A stretch of DNA of 64,000 bases from Phallusia mammillata (lineage: Eukaryota > Chordata > Ascidiacea > Phlebobranchia > Ascidiidae): NCBI GenBank assembly GCA_003260075.1, contig QLIY01000577.1:40614-104613 (forward strand), written 5' to 3'. Position 1 is the first letter of the stretch. Each line of letters opens with the position of its first letter. Positions 25,801 through 38,679 of this stretch are shown piece after piece. Both the position numbers and the translations under genes were made by a program. The notes below the pieces were generated by a model that was given only the letters and a program-made list of their open reading frames with translations, made no database searches and was not told the origin of the DNA.

Positions 25801-28547
25801 CATTAAGAACAGAATAATACTGAAGAAAATATCACATTGCAGGGAATGGCTTGCGTGGGAAGATCAAAAATCTGTACCATTGTTCCTTCAAATCATGTTG
25901 GTCCCATTCCTGGTGTTCCAGTGGGAACTCTGTGGAAATTTCGTGTACAGGTATCAGTACATCTTAACACATAATATTTAGAAACTTATTGTAATTGAAT
26001 GTAGGTTAGTGAAGCTGGTGTTCATCGCCCTCATGTGTCTGGAATTCATGGCAAAGAAAGTGAGGGTGCATTTTCCATTGTACTCGCTGGTGGTTATGAA
26101 GATGATGAGGATAATGGAGATGAGTTCACATACACAGGTAGCGGAGGGCGTGATTTGTCAGGCAACAAACGAACAGCTGAACAGTCATGTGACCAGGTCC
26201 TTACAAAAAGCAACATGTAGGTGCATTTTAATGCATATTTTATGGCAATACATTACTCAGTTATGTTATTTTGCCTTTCAAATGTGTGCAGGGCAATTGC
26301 TCGAACATGCCATGTGAAAGTGGATGCTAAAAATGGGGCAGAATCAAGTGATTGGAAAAAGTCTAGACCAATTCGAGTTGTTCGCAATTACAAGGGTGCA
26401 AAACATAGCGAGTATGCACCAGAGGAAGGAAATCGGTATGATGGTCTTTACAAAGTAAGATGTGTATTAGAGTTTTATTTCTACACGTTTTCTATGTTTT
26501 GTCTTTAGTACAAATCACATGTAAGTTGTTTTGCTAAAGGTTGTCAAATATTGGCCAGATAAGGGCAAGTCTGGTTTTATTGTGTGGAGATATTTGTTTC
26601 GGCGAGATGATCCAGAACCTTCTCCTTGGACAAAAAGTGGAAAGAAAAGATCAAAAACTCTTGGAATAACCATGCAGGTGTCTACCCTGTGTGAAAATTT
26701 AAATGGCCCTGTTTGACATCTGTCTTGAATTCAATCCGTTTTGGGGGGCAATTCCTGTATTTTTTTCATTGAATATTATTTTGTATATTTTATGCTAGCA
26801 CAGGCCTTTATTAGCTTTTTTTGGTTTGTGCCACGTTTTTGCCATCTTCCTTTGACCCACAAGAAAAACTAACCTTTTTGGCTGTTCGTCGTTATACATG
26901 CCACTTTTATTGGTAATCAGACACTTTCAAAAAGGGCCTCCTATTCGACGGAGGTTTTTTGTTAGCAGCATGAGGCGCGGAAGGCATTGACTACAAGTCG
27001 ATACCTACTTGTTGTACAACGTGTTTGTGATGGTTTTAAAAATTTTGTGGTAACACGCAAAACCTGATCAGATTTTTCTTTCATAGTGTGCGTTAAGGAT
27101 CCTGAGCGTTTGCGGAATTAGGGTCGGTATCTCTGTGGCTGTAGGTTTTGTTTGCCATTGCTAATATCGCCCAAAACTGCTAGATTAAATTGACTGTCAA
27201 TATAATTCCGCAACATGGCTACCTCCCGAAAATATCCTGTTTATATTTTTCTTAGTATCCCGATGGTTATCTGGAAAATCAAGCCCAGAAAAATGCAAAT
27301 GAAGATTCTTCTACAAAACGAAAACGCAGTGGTCAGTAAAATTTGGAAATTAATGTTTGGGTGTACTGCAATTCATTGTTTTGTTTTTTGTAGACGTTGA
27401 AAGCCCCAAAAAATCATCAAAGAAAGCGAAAATAATGTCATATCAGATCGACGGCAATATTAAAAAGTTGATAATGAAGGACATTAAAAACAAGTTGTTG
27501 TGGGAAGAGGGGTTACAGAGTGCCAAAGATGGCCAACAGGTGTGTAAAACCGGGTAATATTTTGTGTTTTCTTTCTGGTCTCTACTACATATTCATTTTG
27601 TCTTAGAAATTTTTTGAGAAGCTTCAGGACTTGTTTGCATGTGTGTGCTGCCAGGATCTTGTGTTTCAACCAATCACCACAACATGCAACCACAATATGT
27701 GCAAGGTAATTAAGGCTTTTTTCGTACAGTGATATTCCATGTTGGCACATCAGTAGGTGGAATGTTAAAATTTACCATCAAATCGATTATTTCTTTGAAT
27801 TGGGTTCTGGTAACAACAAACATGCTAAATCATTATGACGGCGCAAGGAATTTGTCTGATATTTACCTGGTACTCCTGGATTATTGCACTTCAAATTTTT
27901 AAAAATTTGGCAAAAACATGTGGGTTTAGTCCAGAGTTGTTCATGTCCATCTTCTGTAGTATAAACTCAAAAATATAAACTCAACAAAACTCAAGTCTTT
28001 CGTCTAAATCTATCCATTGTTCACTGTTATATTAAAGTGCTGTTTATCAAATGCGCTTTTTGTTTTTCAAAATGCTGGTTAACCATGTTTGTTTTGATAA
28101 TTTGCACTAAGATTCAAAATTCCAAGCAGTTTATCTGCAACTTTCGTGCCCGAAGTAAAAGGCGTTGGTCGAGGTGACTACTACGTAAATCGGTGCCGTA
28201 AACAGCTGGCAAATACCTCACATGATAATCTGTCGTTTCAGCAGCTTGTGAATGCCTCAAATCGTGGTTGGCGATATCCATTGCTACAGAACTATTTTTA
28301 TTGTGTTTTCTATTATTTGACGTTATTGTAGAGTTGCATTGTCAAAGTCACAATTCTTTTTCTCTAGTTGTAAAATTAAAACGCACTTTTTTGTTTATAG
28401 GGTTGTCTGCAGCGTTCCTTCAAGGCAGAAGTTTATTCGTGTCCTGTTTGTCGTTTTGAATTGGGATCCGGCTACAGTCTGGATGTAAATGATGGTCTGA
28501 GAGAAATTCTTGTGCACCTTCTTCCTGGATATGAAAACGGACGTTGA
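20886..28547 (+). CDS. UHRF1: UHRF1, hemimethylated-DNA-binding E3 ligase
   Basis: Complete UHRF1-type gene, 18 exons joining to 757 aa: 20886-21038, 21113-21199, 21699-21800, 21995-22039, 23034-23194, 23293-23458, 23522-23571, 24451-24554, 24615-24808, 25521-25644, 25843-25950, 26005-26216, 26292-26454, 26540-26676, 27256-27331, 27394-27539, 27607-27705, 28401-28547. Domains in order: N-terminal ubiquitin-like domain ([10 protein letters not shown]), tandem Tudor region, PHD finger ([19 protein letters not shown]), SRA/YDG domain ([39 protein letters not shown] with the NKR finger), C-terminal RING ([18 protein letters not shown]). The family recognises hemimethylated CpG and histone H3 tails and recruits DNMT1 in the nucleus. 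All five modules are retained, implying maintenance methylation in this species. Human UHRF1 is about 793 aa. Introns carry repeats, but coding exons are intact and free of C-run seams. Confidence 0.95.
22549..22625. repeat. perfect 29-bp inverted repeat (hairpin)
   Basis: 22549-22577 and 22597-22625 are exact reverse complements with a 19-base loop. The arms centre on AATAACGGCCCAAATAG. It lies inside the intronic transposon and could fold as a hairpin RNA within the UHRF1 pre-mRNA. Confidence 0.9.
22707..22802 (+). repeat. 96-base C homopolymer
   Basis: Uninterrupted C run inside the intronic transposon of UHRF1, just before its right terminal repeat. Probably gap padding or an assembly artefact; a real poly-C tract cannot be excluded. 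Confidence 0.9.
24930..25245 (+). repeat. retroposon-like repeat with AACTC tail
   Basis: The segment ends GCGAAATAAACTCAACTCAA. The same tail (GGCGAAATAAACTCAACTCG) occurs at about 13332-13352 and a degenerate form near 27960. A repeated 3' end with a short simple-sequence tail suggests a SINE-like family. The 5' limit is a guess. Confidence 0.45.
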
Positions 28548-31500
28548 ATTTAAGCTCGTCGTATCAACTCTGCTTATTAATAATGCCGGCCTGCTGCCTT
28601 TTTACTGCTTTGTATACTTTTTGTTGGTGTTGCTTTTGTTTTTGTGCTTGATCGCGTTTCCAACTAAAATTCAAACTCCAGTATTTTCCAACTCGAACCT
28701 GAACTTGTCAAAATAACTTCATCCATCTTTGAACAATTTTTTATACCTCAGTCTGTAAACGTTTTCCAACTCTTTTTTAAAAGTAATTGCCGCGTTTAAC
28801 TACTGACATGTACAAATAAAGTGTGTCGCTACTTACTGTTCAAGTATATTGGCTCCTAGATGACTCCCATATAGTCGATTTAGCGTATATTTAGAGTCTA
28901 AATATTTTAGACAATATATTATTTGCCTTAAAAGACCGGAACATGTCAGCCCGTTTGAAAGCGCAGATGTTAATTGCAACCATTTTTCAAGTAGTACATG
29001 ACCAGGCAACAGAGCTTCTGTCGAATATTTGTACAATGTGCAGATCGAAATGTGCGCACATTTTTGATTAGGGGTACCATCGACCAGTTGCGTTTATTTC
29101 ATTGCCAAAAAAGCTGAATTAGTTTTACAAAAGGTGATGAATGGCATGAGTATTCGCGATATGAACGTATAACAGATGTTCTATTGGTGATTCCAGTTGT
29201 CGATATACAATCTTTCTAAATGTTAATATTGTGTTATACCTACAGTGCGTCATTCCCATGATAATGAAACGTCACCAAGACTGCCACAAGAGCAAAATAC
29301 TGGTAGTTACAACTTAGTCTAACCGCCAATAACCATATATTAGAATGCAAAGTTCTTTTTTTACGGAGTTCGACCCGGGAAGCTCCTGGGGACCAATCTG
29401 AATCAGATTTGTTATGTTTTGCAATTATGTAACGACAAAAACTCCTAGACATATACATTTGCTCAACTTCACAATTTCTATGTTGAGCCGGGTATTTTAG
29501 ACTGGGTTCGGATGTGATTCGGTCCTTTTGGCGCCCAACCGGCTTAGATTCTATTTCCATGGCCATCGATCTGATTGGAGTTATGACAATTTGTGGTTCG
29601 ATTGGGACCAACGTATAGAATAGGTACGTTGTTGGATATATTTCATTTGTTATTTGGTGCAGTGTTTCTGAACCCGTTTTCTGGTGTAATCGAGTATCAA
29701 TATACCCATAGCGTGTAACGCGTTTGCTTACCAGTTCCTGGTAACTAGCCTTACATTATCGGACCAAAGTGTAAATTTTATGCCTTGTTTATCTACGATC
29801 GGACAGAAAAATTAGTAAAAACGATATTATCAGCGGCCGCCCCCCCCCCGTTTGCTTACCAGTTCCTGGTAACTAGCCTTACATTATCGGACCAAAGCGT
29901 AAATTTTATGCCTTGTTTATCTACGATCGGACAGAAAAACTAGTAAAAACGATATTATCAGCGGCCTATGGGAAACGGATAACTTTTGGGCCTGTCTTTA
30001 GCAATCTGTTGAACCACCAACTAAGAATGTATCAACGCTATGAAAGATTGCTTGTTACCGTCGGTATAACTAACTTACCGACAAGTCGTACTTCTTCCCG
30101 ACGAAAAGCGTTCCCGATTCACTTTGTACACAGAAGTTTCTGGTATAGAAGAAACCTATACTGCCAATATCGACCGCTGTCTTTGTGAAAAAGCATTCAT
30201 TAAAGTAATGCGGGGGTCGGCCATCTCTGACACTCGTGCCAATGATTTTAAAAGTACGTCAACCTATTTGCTAATTCATGTTCAGGTACTTTTTAAAATA
30301 TAACCTAATGCATTGCTGGTTTTTAGTTTGTTATGATACATGTCTTAAAAATCAAGCAACACGAACGATTCTGTTTCCTTTTTTTATTTTTAGTTTAATC
30401 AGCTGGCACGTATGAAATAAACCAATATTGCGTACAAAAATGTTGTCACGCCAAATCATTGTTACTTTAAATAACGAATAATTTGGCACGCGGCGTTTGA
30501 AAGGCTGACCCCTGAATAAGTGCAGGAAAACGAAATGGACAATATTGACATTTGATGATAATCTCCACCCGACAATTACTCAAGGACTATGTGCTGTTTG
30601 ATCCTGGCGAATGGTCACGAACGAAGACCTACGCGAGTTCGTGTCAAGTGTTGTAATTACTCAGTCAGTTATAAAGTCAAAGTTTTCAAATGGTTTGACT
30701 TCCTCGCAACAATAAAATTTAGGGAATAAAAAGCAACCATACAACTTAAGGAACAAAGGGTGGTTTTGTACATTTAATCTTCGAGGGCTTGATTTTCTCC
30801 TAAATCTATATTTTTTCGTGGGTTTTGTGCTAAATGCCAACGACGATAACTTGGTGAAAAATTTAGTAAGGGTGTTTGATTGCACCAAATTTGCCATAAT
30901 ACTGACTCGGCACTTGGCATTGCAGGCTAAACAGTTTGAAAAAAATCGCGGCTTAGGTCACAGAGTAAGCCACAAGGTCGTCCCGGTTAAAAATATTTGC
31001 CTGTGCGATATATCGCCAAGTGTGTCCACGGAAAAAAACGCCGTAGTGTGTATCGTCATATGTTGTAAAATCCTACGATAGTGTGTTTGTACTGCAATGA
31101 AAATATCCACAATATTTTTCCTGGTTTTTTTTTGTGACGTAGCTTCGGCCTTTTATATCTTTGTGACGTGATAGGCAACCGGTTTGCGTAACCTTACTCT
31201 TGTGCTTTTTACAAATTACCGGCAGTGATGGATTCAAATCAAAACATTTTTTTTTTGACTGTCATTGTTGTTGCGAAATTTTACCTTTGGGTCACTGAGT
31301 AGAGAAAAATTCCCGTTTCCTGAAATAGGTTTGAGGCAGTGGTAGAGAATGTGCGTCATTGAAGTTACAAATCAAATGAGAGGTCAAAGTTACATCATTC
31401 GATTTCGGCAGATGGTTAAGGAAATTGTTTTCTCAATTGTGCCTTTTAACGTATAGCGCGGCAAGAATGAAGAGCAATCTATTACTTAACAAACCGGTTT

Positions 31501-33100
31501 GTTGGCAAGCTAAAATGCGCCTCGCCTCGCTAAGAACTCATCTGTGGTTTGTGTCTGTGCGCATGAACCGACTCGGTTGATGCTTATCGTTCTATTGCGG
31601 TTTTACGTTGTAGGTATTCCACGCAAGGCAATTTAATTGGTTGATGTATATCACGTCATCAAACTTTCAGCGTTGCCATTCACCTACGTTGACATTTCGA
31701 CGGTGACCTATTAAAGAGGCTCAGACTTGCCATCTAATCTTACACAGACGTATGCGTTTTAGTGCAACTATAAAAAACAACCGTAATTAATTACTAGAAG
31801 CATGTATGAACGTTCTCTACTTAGAGAATCCACGTCGATGTATTGTACTACACCAACAACTTTTTTGTTTCCACGCATTTGGCCGGGACAGTAATGGAAT
31901 TGAATACCACTTGTGCATTGCTTTTGTGGCAGGCTGTCTCATGCCCTTTTTTGTCGCGTTTGAGCCGTGCTTATATATAACTTACACGTCGCCGATTACA
32001 CCACACGTCTACCAGTATTTTACGATCAACTTGGACATACACTAATAAACAAAAACCAAAAAATAAAATTTCCTGCAGTCCCACAGGAAAGTTGGATCTA
32101 TGCAGTTTTATTGCGCCATGCATATTCTTTTGGACAGTTTATGGTTTCTGTTTGTACAATTTTACTGAATAGCCTGAAGCGATGGTGGAGTTTTCTAGGC
32201 GGTGAAGCTATGTGTGCGATCAGTCTGGCGCTCGAGGCAGCCATGCACATAAGTGAAGTTCACATTCAAGTGCTGTTTTGAAGGATCTAGAAATCATATT
32301 AAATCGGTTGCAAGATAAATTTTAGTATGAGACTAGAACACTAATTTTAATTGAAAATTTACAACTACAGAAAACTGTGTTGCAGAAGTGAAAGACGGAT
32401 TTTGTTCTCTGATGTTATGTTTTATGTTGGAACAGATTAACATTTTTAAGATCGTAACATATATTAAAACGTTTCAAATGTTAGTTTCACCCAATCTGAT
32501 TTTTCTTCATAAATGGCTTTGTTTTTGGCAATAGTAAATGAACAGCAGATTAAAAAAAAACTTGGTTTGAAACTAGATTTAGCTGTAATCACGTTTTTCT
32601 CTTCGTCAAAAAAAAAGAATTTTGTGTGAAACAGAGCATAAGTTAGGAATGTTTTAACACATTCAGGAAATCCTCGAGAATAAAAATCACGTATAACTTT
32701 ACACTGAGTAGTGTTTACGTCGTTAAAACGGCATCTAAAGCGTGCAACCTTTAAACGAGCGACATCGACGGTTTTAAAACTTCGCAACGTGACTTCAGTT
32801 TAACGAGCCCGTGGGAGCGCTCTGTTTACATTTCATGTCAACACAAGGTGCAATAACTTTTTACAACTTCACACTGACATTGTTTTGTCTTTTAGATAGA
32901 TATGGGAATTCTAAAAGAATCATTATGTTGAAACCCGAAAAGGGTATTAGTTTGTTAAATTTTCTTTGGTAATCGGATGTTAGTGTTTTGGGGAGGATTT
33001 TGACAAGTTTACGTAAGTATTTGTCGACTGTTGGGTAATTTTGCGAAAGAATTTAAATTAATTATTATTTCTGCTATTAGGCTTTTTTAAACTTTCAAAA
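28548..33100. other. 4.5-kb intergenic region without recognised genes
   Basis: Between the UHRF1 stop and the NIDO gene. It contains a repeat head at about 29358-29400 and a duplicated segment around the C10 run 29840-29849. Open frames such as 31806-32045 and 32464-32787(-) show no recognisable domain or codon pattern. The last part should include the promoter and 5' leader of the NIDO gene; a possible leader acceptor (CTATTAG) lies at about 33074-33080. Confidence 0.55.
29723..29967. repeat. duplicated intergenic segment at C10 seam
   Basis: About 115 bases from 29723 restart at 29850 after the C10 run 29840-29849 with very few changes. Confidence 0.85.
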
Positions 33101-36100
33101 ATGATCAAAAAGAGGAAAGAATCTGTGTTTCTTCTCGCAACTATTATGTTATTTATCCAATTTACGAATGGTGAGATGTATCCATTCGGACCTGCACATG
33201 GCGACACAAATGTAACATTTAATCAATGGTCCACTGGAAACAGTGAAATTATTTTATTAAATCCGATACCGTTCATGGGAGCCGGAAGCATTTCTAAAAT
33301 CTGGGTAAGTTTATCATAGTTATTCAGGCAAGCATGCGTATTTTGTTAAATCATATGAATTTGTGTGCGTAGCCAATTGTTCAGATTGATCGATAGGTTT
33401 GGGTTTTCGAATTTATCTAAAGTTGGGTTTATCAGAGTTTGTATTAAGACCATTATACTACAGTGACTGCCACAAGTTAGTTCTTATGTGGTGTAGTTTT
33501 TCTACCTTTACTACGATTCACCACATATTTTTGCGTTAAAACATGCTGTAAATTAAACTTGACAAAGAAATAGTTTCATTTACCCTCTGTTACTCGGGGT
33601 CATTGTCATTAAACAAGTATATTGCACCAATAACTTGTCACTGTGCGACAGCATGCATACCACCGCGTTCATTATTTCATGCTAGGCGGTAATTTAACGC
33701 TAATCGTTTTATTTATGACACTTAGTTTTGCCTTACGGCGTCTAATTTGCTGCAATAAACAAAATCACATGCACAAACATTTGTCACTAACTGTCATTGG
33801 CCTGTAAGGGCAACTAAAACGTTATCAAACAAAACCACCGATGAAATTGTGGGTTTAAATACAATCTTGTTACAAAGCATTATTTCATTGTAATAAATAT
33901 GGTAACATAGTACTTAGCCGGTTTTCTGCCGTACTCTTTAAGCACGTGTTTGTTTGTTTTTAGATTAGCACCTTTGGATCAATTTCCTACAGCGCAGTTC
34001 AAGACTGGAGACTGAATTTTATCTCCAATAATATTATCGTTTCTCCATTTTTCATCCTTTCGCAAGAAGGAACGAGCGCGCAAGTTTTTTATCGACAAAC
34101 GGACAGCGACGACTATTTATTTCAACAACTGTCACGTGATATAAACCTGTCCATGCAGTCGACAAATGATCAGTGGTTCCAGCCGAAGTTCGCATTAGTT
34201 GTCACTTGGTATCGACTTGCGTCTTTATCCGATTCCAGTTTGGTAAGTATAAAGCCTCAACGCTGCCTTATTTTTTCCATAAATACAGGCCACCATAATA
34301 ATATATGCTGAAAATGTGTGTTGGTCATTAAAATGTGTTTAGCTTAATTCGTTTCAAATGGTGTTGACGAGCAACGGGTTGAGAACATACGCGATATTCA
34401 ATTACGGTGATATTACGTGGACGAGCGCAAACGGACGTCAGGCAGCTGCTGGAATGTTCGCTATCGGAGACAAATCTGCTTCCTGTTTTCATCATTTGTT
34501 TGGCTCCGGAGACCTTGAGGTGACTTTTTAGTTTGTGTAAATGCTACTAACATCAATGTAAACTTTAAATCATTTTAAAGTGAATGGGGACACGAATGTC
34601 TATAAAAGCGGACTATTAAATAACCAATGAATTTTTAACTTGTGGTATTTAAACGCACAGCAATTTTAGAAGCAGTGTACTTAAAGGCCATTAAATGGTT
34701 GTGTGTAAACTGGTTGGTGTTGCAATATATGTCATTTACCAAACTTCCTCTAAAGGGCAACGACACGTTTAGAAAGCTGTTGGTTGTAAACCATGACCTG
34801 TGCAGACCGTGCCATTTCTAACCATAGTTTATTGTGTGCAGGTGTCACTCTTGTCGAAGCTATTTAATGCACCAGGCATCGTCGGTCGACATGTTTTTGA
34901 TTTAACTGATCCTTTACGCTGCACATCACAATTCGGTACGTGTTCGCCACCTTGGGCTCTTTGTTTTGTTTTCTCTTGTGTGTCTGTTTATTTATGGTCC
35001 ACTTAGGTGACGCGTGAAAACTGAAACTTACGCTTGGGAACCAAACTGCAACTAATACCAACTGTAGCAACATTACAGCACAAATATAAAAGCGTAAAAA
35101 CTGCCTAATCTTTAAGTGTGTAATAGCAGTTTAAAATCTTCGAGAATTTGGAGTGCTATTTAAAAATTGTCAATAAATATCAAAATTAAACCGCGGTTTT
35201 ATCACAAAACTTGTCTCATAATATTTTGTAATGGGCACGCAGCAGCGCATTCCCTAAACATAGTTAAGTAACAAAAGTTTACACAGTTTAAGTTTGGCGC
35301 TAGTTTCACCAAACACTACCCTTACTCCATTTGAAGTAATTAGTTGAAATACTTCAGTTTTATGATGAACAAAATCATTTAGACTAATATAACTACTGAA
35401 AACGCTAGACAGATTTTACTAATTATAGGTTTGTTTGGCGTATCAGCAATTATTTCTGCAAGTAATTTGCGACACGACATACACAAATTATTGCATTTAA
35501 ATTGCATTGTAACATACTGGACAGGGAGTCAACTTAATGCAAAATCACATTTCCACTGTTTCAGAAACTCCATGTGGCGTGATTCCTAAATCTGACCGAG
35601 GATTTTATGTACCGTCGTTTGAAAATACAGCAAACAATTATCTTGGTTGGGAATTTTATGTCATGTTTTCATGCAAAGAAGGATTTTACATCCGACCAAA
35701 TGTCAGAACACAAAACGTCAGATGTTTGTATGAAGCCGATTACTACGAGTATGCATGGGAGCTTCGCACACCGAAGTGTATCGGTAACTATTTGAAATAA
35801 AATCAGTTTTTTTATGTCAATAATTTAATCAACGCTGTTGCTAGATTTAAACGCCACCCGCCAGTTTGAAACAACTATTGAGGTGGGAAACCTTTCTGAC
35901 ACGTCCCTGCAATGGTTCAATGATATTGGGGAAATAAATGTCAGACTTATTACTTTGATCGAAGATACGGTAACTTAAATATGTTTTAAATCAAGTTCTA
36001 TTAGTATGTTTATTCCATGAATATTACCAGGTTATTAAACTGCTGGACACAGTGGGAATTACTGGAACAGTCATAAATGTTAACAACATTACAAACAGCA

Positions 36101-37245
36101 CAACAAGAAGGTATAAAAAATGTACAATGTGACACCTATAAGTGCATGATATGAAAAATTTAATCATGTGTTTTCTTGTGATAAACTTAATCGGCATAAC
36201 GTTTTTTTTTTTTTGCAGCGACAATCAAACAATTGTAGTGGATTTTACAACTTTCGTACCGACTTACACGAATCGAAAATTAACCAACAATACGATGAAA
36301 GACAAAATTTCCACAGGGACAAGCAAGGAAATAAATTTGCTAACTTTTAACAAAGATCCGATTGTTGTTACAGGTAAAAAATATCTAGTTAAAAACGCTG
36401 GATAAATTGAATTCAAAAAGTAATAACGTCATAATTGTGTATTATTTTACATATTTAGCCTAAGCTTTTTTTCTTGTTTCTAGACGTCACCAACAAATGT
36501 TTGCAAGCGTGTCTATGTCGCATGCGGTTCGATCCTGCAACTTGTAGGACGGGTAAATTTCGACCCGATATACAATCTGATGCGTGTTGTGGAGATTGCT
36601 TTGGAATTCCCTATTCAAGTTTAATCAAGGCAAGTTGTCCTGCAGTATACCGACAAACGTTTGCTAAAGCTATATTACTTGCACTTATTGGGCAACTGTA
36701 ATACGCTGTACCTTTAGCCAAAGTTAGATTGTCTCCTAGCTTCAGGTTCGGCTTTGCTCCGTAATGCGTTGCTGAGCATTATTTTTTTGAACGTGGTGAC
36801 AAAACTATACACATTTAGAAAAAAGACAAGCTTTCCATTAGAATTTTAAAAGATGCTGAAATGTGCTATTGGAAGTTTATTTCTCATGGCCCATTCACAT
36901 CCATGTTGACTGAACGCAAACAAACCCAGAACCCAGCATGTCAAAATCGACATCGTAAGCTCGAATTCTGACGAAAATTTGGTAGTTTCAGAAGAATTAG
37001 GGAGTGATGATTTGATACATACTCAATGCAAAAATTGTAATGCCGTTGGTCCTGATTTTGCATGTCCTACAGATTATTTAATTGCAAAATTTGTTTTTAC
37101 ATGAAACGGTTTAAAATACATATAACCAATAATAAACGAAAATGCATTTTTACAGGCTTGTTGCGTTGACAAATTGTATGATCCAAAAAAAGCAATTTGT
37201 TGCAACGGAAAAATCCGCGGAGGAACCCGTTGTCCCAATACGTAA
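33101..37245 (+). CDS. secreted NIDO/sushi/double-cysteine protein
   Basis: Ten exons joining to 522 aa: 33101-33304, 33964-34242, 34343-34519, 34842-34935, 35565-35783, 35845-35969, 36031-36110, 36219-36373, 36484-36629, 37156-37245. It opens with a signal peptide (LLATIMLFIQFTNG) and a NIDO domain beginning YPFGPAHGD, as in nidogen and alpha-tectorin. One sushi/CCP module follows in exon 5 (CGVIPK to WELRTPKC), then a Thr/Asn-rich segment with several N-glycosylation sites, then a Cys-rich C-terminus with double cysteines (ACCGDC, ACCVDKLYDP, ICCNGK) resembling galaxin-type repeats. No transmembrane segment was seen, so it is probably an extracellular-matrix protein. The last intron appears to use a GC donor (AAG-gcaagt at 36630). 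A copy of exon 1 occurs at 38993-39196. Exact orthology is not recognised. Confidence 0.8.
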
Positions 37246-37609
37246 CCGATATTTACTCGTTTCGCAAAAGGTGGTCGCCCGAATTTATATTATGTTTAGT
37301 TTCAATGTTGCAAGAATTCAAAGGGTGCGATCATCACCTGTTTCTTATTTTTATTTTGCATGCTCGTTCAATTTCTTTCATATATATTTTGCTTGTTTTT
37401 TTTCGTGCCGTTGTACAACGTAAATAAACCAAGCGATTTGTTCATTAGTTTTACAATAATTTATTTATCAGGGAAGCTTCTAAAAAGTACACTAGCCAAG
37501 AAAGATGTAAAAAAATGTTGATTAAGAACGAAACCAATTCTGTCATTTGTTTGTTTTGTTAAATTCAAACATCTGATCGCTAGGTGTCGTCAATGTATTC
37601 GTTACCATG

Positions 37610-37740
37610 AAACGTGGGGGTAAATGGCAAGGAACTTTGGCCGAACTGTCTGGCGCGCCATATACCCATATCCAGACATAAAAAACCCTGATCGGGATTC
37701 GTCCCCGGGAGAGTCCTGGGTCCGAACCCCGTGAAAAATA
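37610..37740 (-). repeat. SINE-like repeat copy 1
   Basis: Read on the minus strand it begins with a pol III B-box-like GGTTCGGACCC and continues to TCGGCCAAAG near its end. The same layout, with conserved GTTCGNAC and TCGGCCAAG blocks, is found at 37780-37885(-) and 59350-59460(+), with a partial copy at about 29358-29400(+). Confidence 0.6.
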
Positions 37741-37779
37741 ATAATAATAAAATAATAAAAATTGCATTCATAGGCAGGA

Positions 37780-37885
37780 ACTTGGCCGAATGATCCGGTG
37801 CGCCTGACACACATACAGAAATAAAAATTTCTTAGACGAGATTCGTTCTCGGAGTGTCCTGGGTTTAAAACACGTAAAAAAAGAA
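37780..37885 (-). repeat. SINE-like repeat copy 2
   Basis: Same family as the neighbouring copy, with the shared TGTGTGTCAGGCGCACCGGA and TCGGCCAAGTTCC blocks in minus-strand orientation. The B box is decayed. Confidence 0.6.
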
Positions 37886-38241
37886 TTTTTTGTGCAATTT
37901 TCACAAACTTTGCTGACTGATTCGGGTTTGTTTTTTGTTTATAAAGTAAAGGAAATATAATAGTTGCAAAAAAAAGGAACACCGCGCCGTTTATTGTTTT
38001 TGTTTGGCGCGATTAATCAGTTGTTAGTTGACAACTTGTATAAACAAACTGTAATTAAAATGATTTACCAAATAAGCGTATCCACAATTAAAAGCGAACT
38101 GGACAACTGGCCAGGTTGTCAGCTTGCCCATTGGCAAGTGGCACCCTTAAACATGTGATAATGAAGTACATAGTTACTTTTTGCTTTGTTTTTTGCTTTC
38201 ACTACATATTTTAACAACACGTCATACATATGGTTTTAAAG

Positions 38242-38384
38242 CAATCCAGCACATTCTTATACAATGCGATATTGTATGCTATGTATAAATATTGCACACA
38301 ACGTTAAACTAGNCAATCCAGCACATTCTTATACAATACGATATTGTATGCTATGTATAAATATTGCACACAACGTTAAACTAG
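38242..38384. repeat. 71-bp tandem duplication around a single N
   Basis: 38242-38312 and 38314-38384 are nearly identical, separated by one undetermined base at 38313. The N at the join suggests an assembly seam. Confidence 0.85.
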
Positions 38385-38679
38385 TTAGCTTTTGTCGTTG
38401 TCTTTATCCTTACACGAAAATCTGATGACTGATCGAAACGTCTGTTCAGCCAAGCGTCGGGATGTGAAGTTACTGTCAGCCGAATTTTGTGTTCTAGCCC
38501 AGTTTGTACTTCTTATGTTTTTTTATTTTTTTTTATTTTTTTTAAATATTTACTAATTCAAATCATCACCTTTATCTTCATTTAAAGTAAAACTATAGTT
38601 ATCCGACAGGATTTGTTTTCCTATTAAACCCCTGCCTCTTTCCCAACAAGGATTAGCTTTTAGGTCCCTTCGTCTAGTC

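Larger units (their letters stand above)
37246..38679. other. 3' flank of NIDO gene with repeats
   Basis: An AATAAA at about 37422 probably ends the NIDO transcript. Two copies of a short interspersed repeat lie at about 37610-37740 and 37780-37885. A 71-base tandem duplication follows at 38242-38384. No gene is supported. Confidence 0.6.

Noticed and set aside
28146-28331. Open frame between the last two UHRF1 exons
   Set aside because: The RING domain reads straight from 27705 to 28401 with conserved residues on both sides, so this frame is intronic.
29240-29611. 123-residue minus-strand frame
   Set aside because: Overlaps the head of a SINE-like repeat and has no domain or codon support.
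31806-32281. Two overlapping plus-strand frames
   Set aside because: Odd composition, no motif and no plausible splice partners.
32464-32787. 107-residue minus-strand open frame
   Set aside because: No recognised domain, no splice context and no supporting neighbour; length is compatible with chance in AT-rich DNA.
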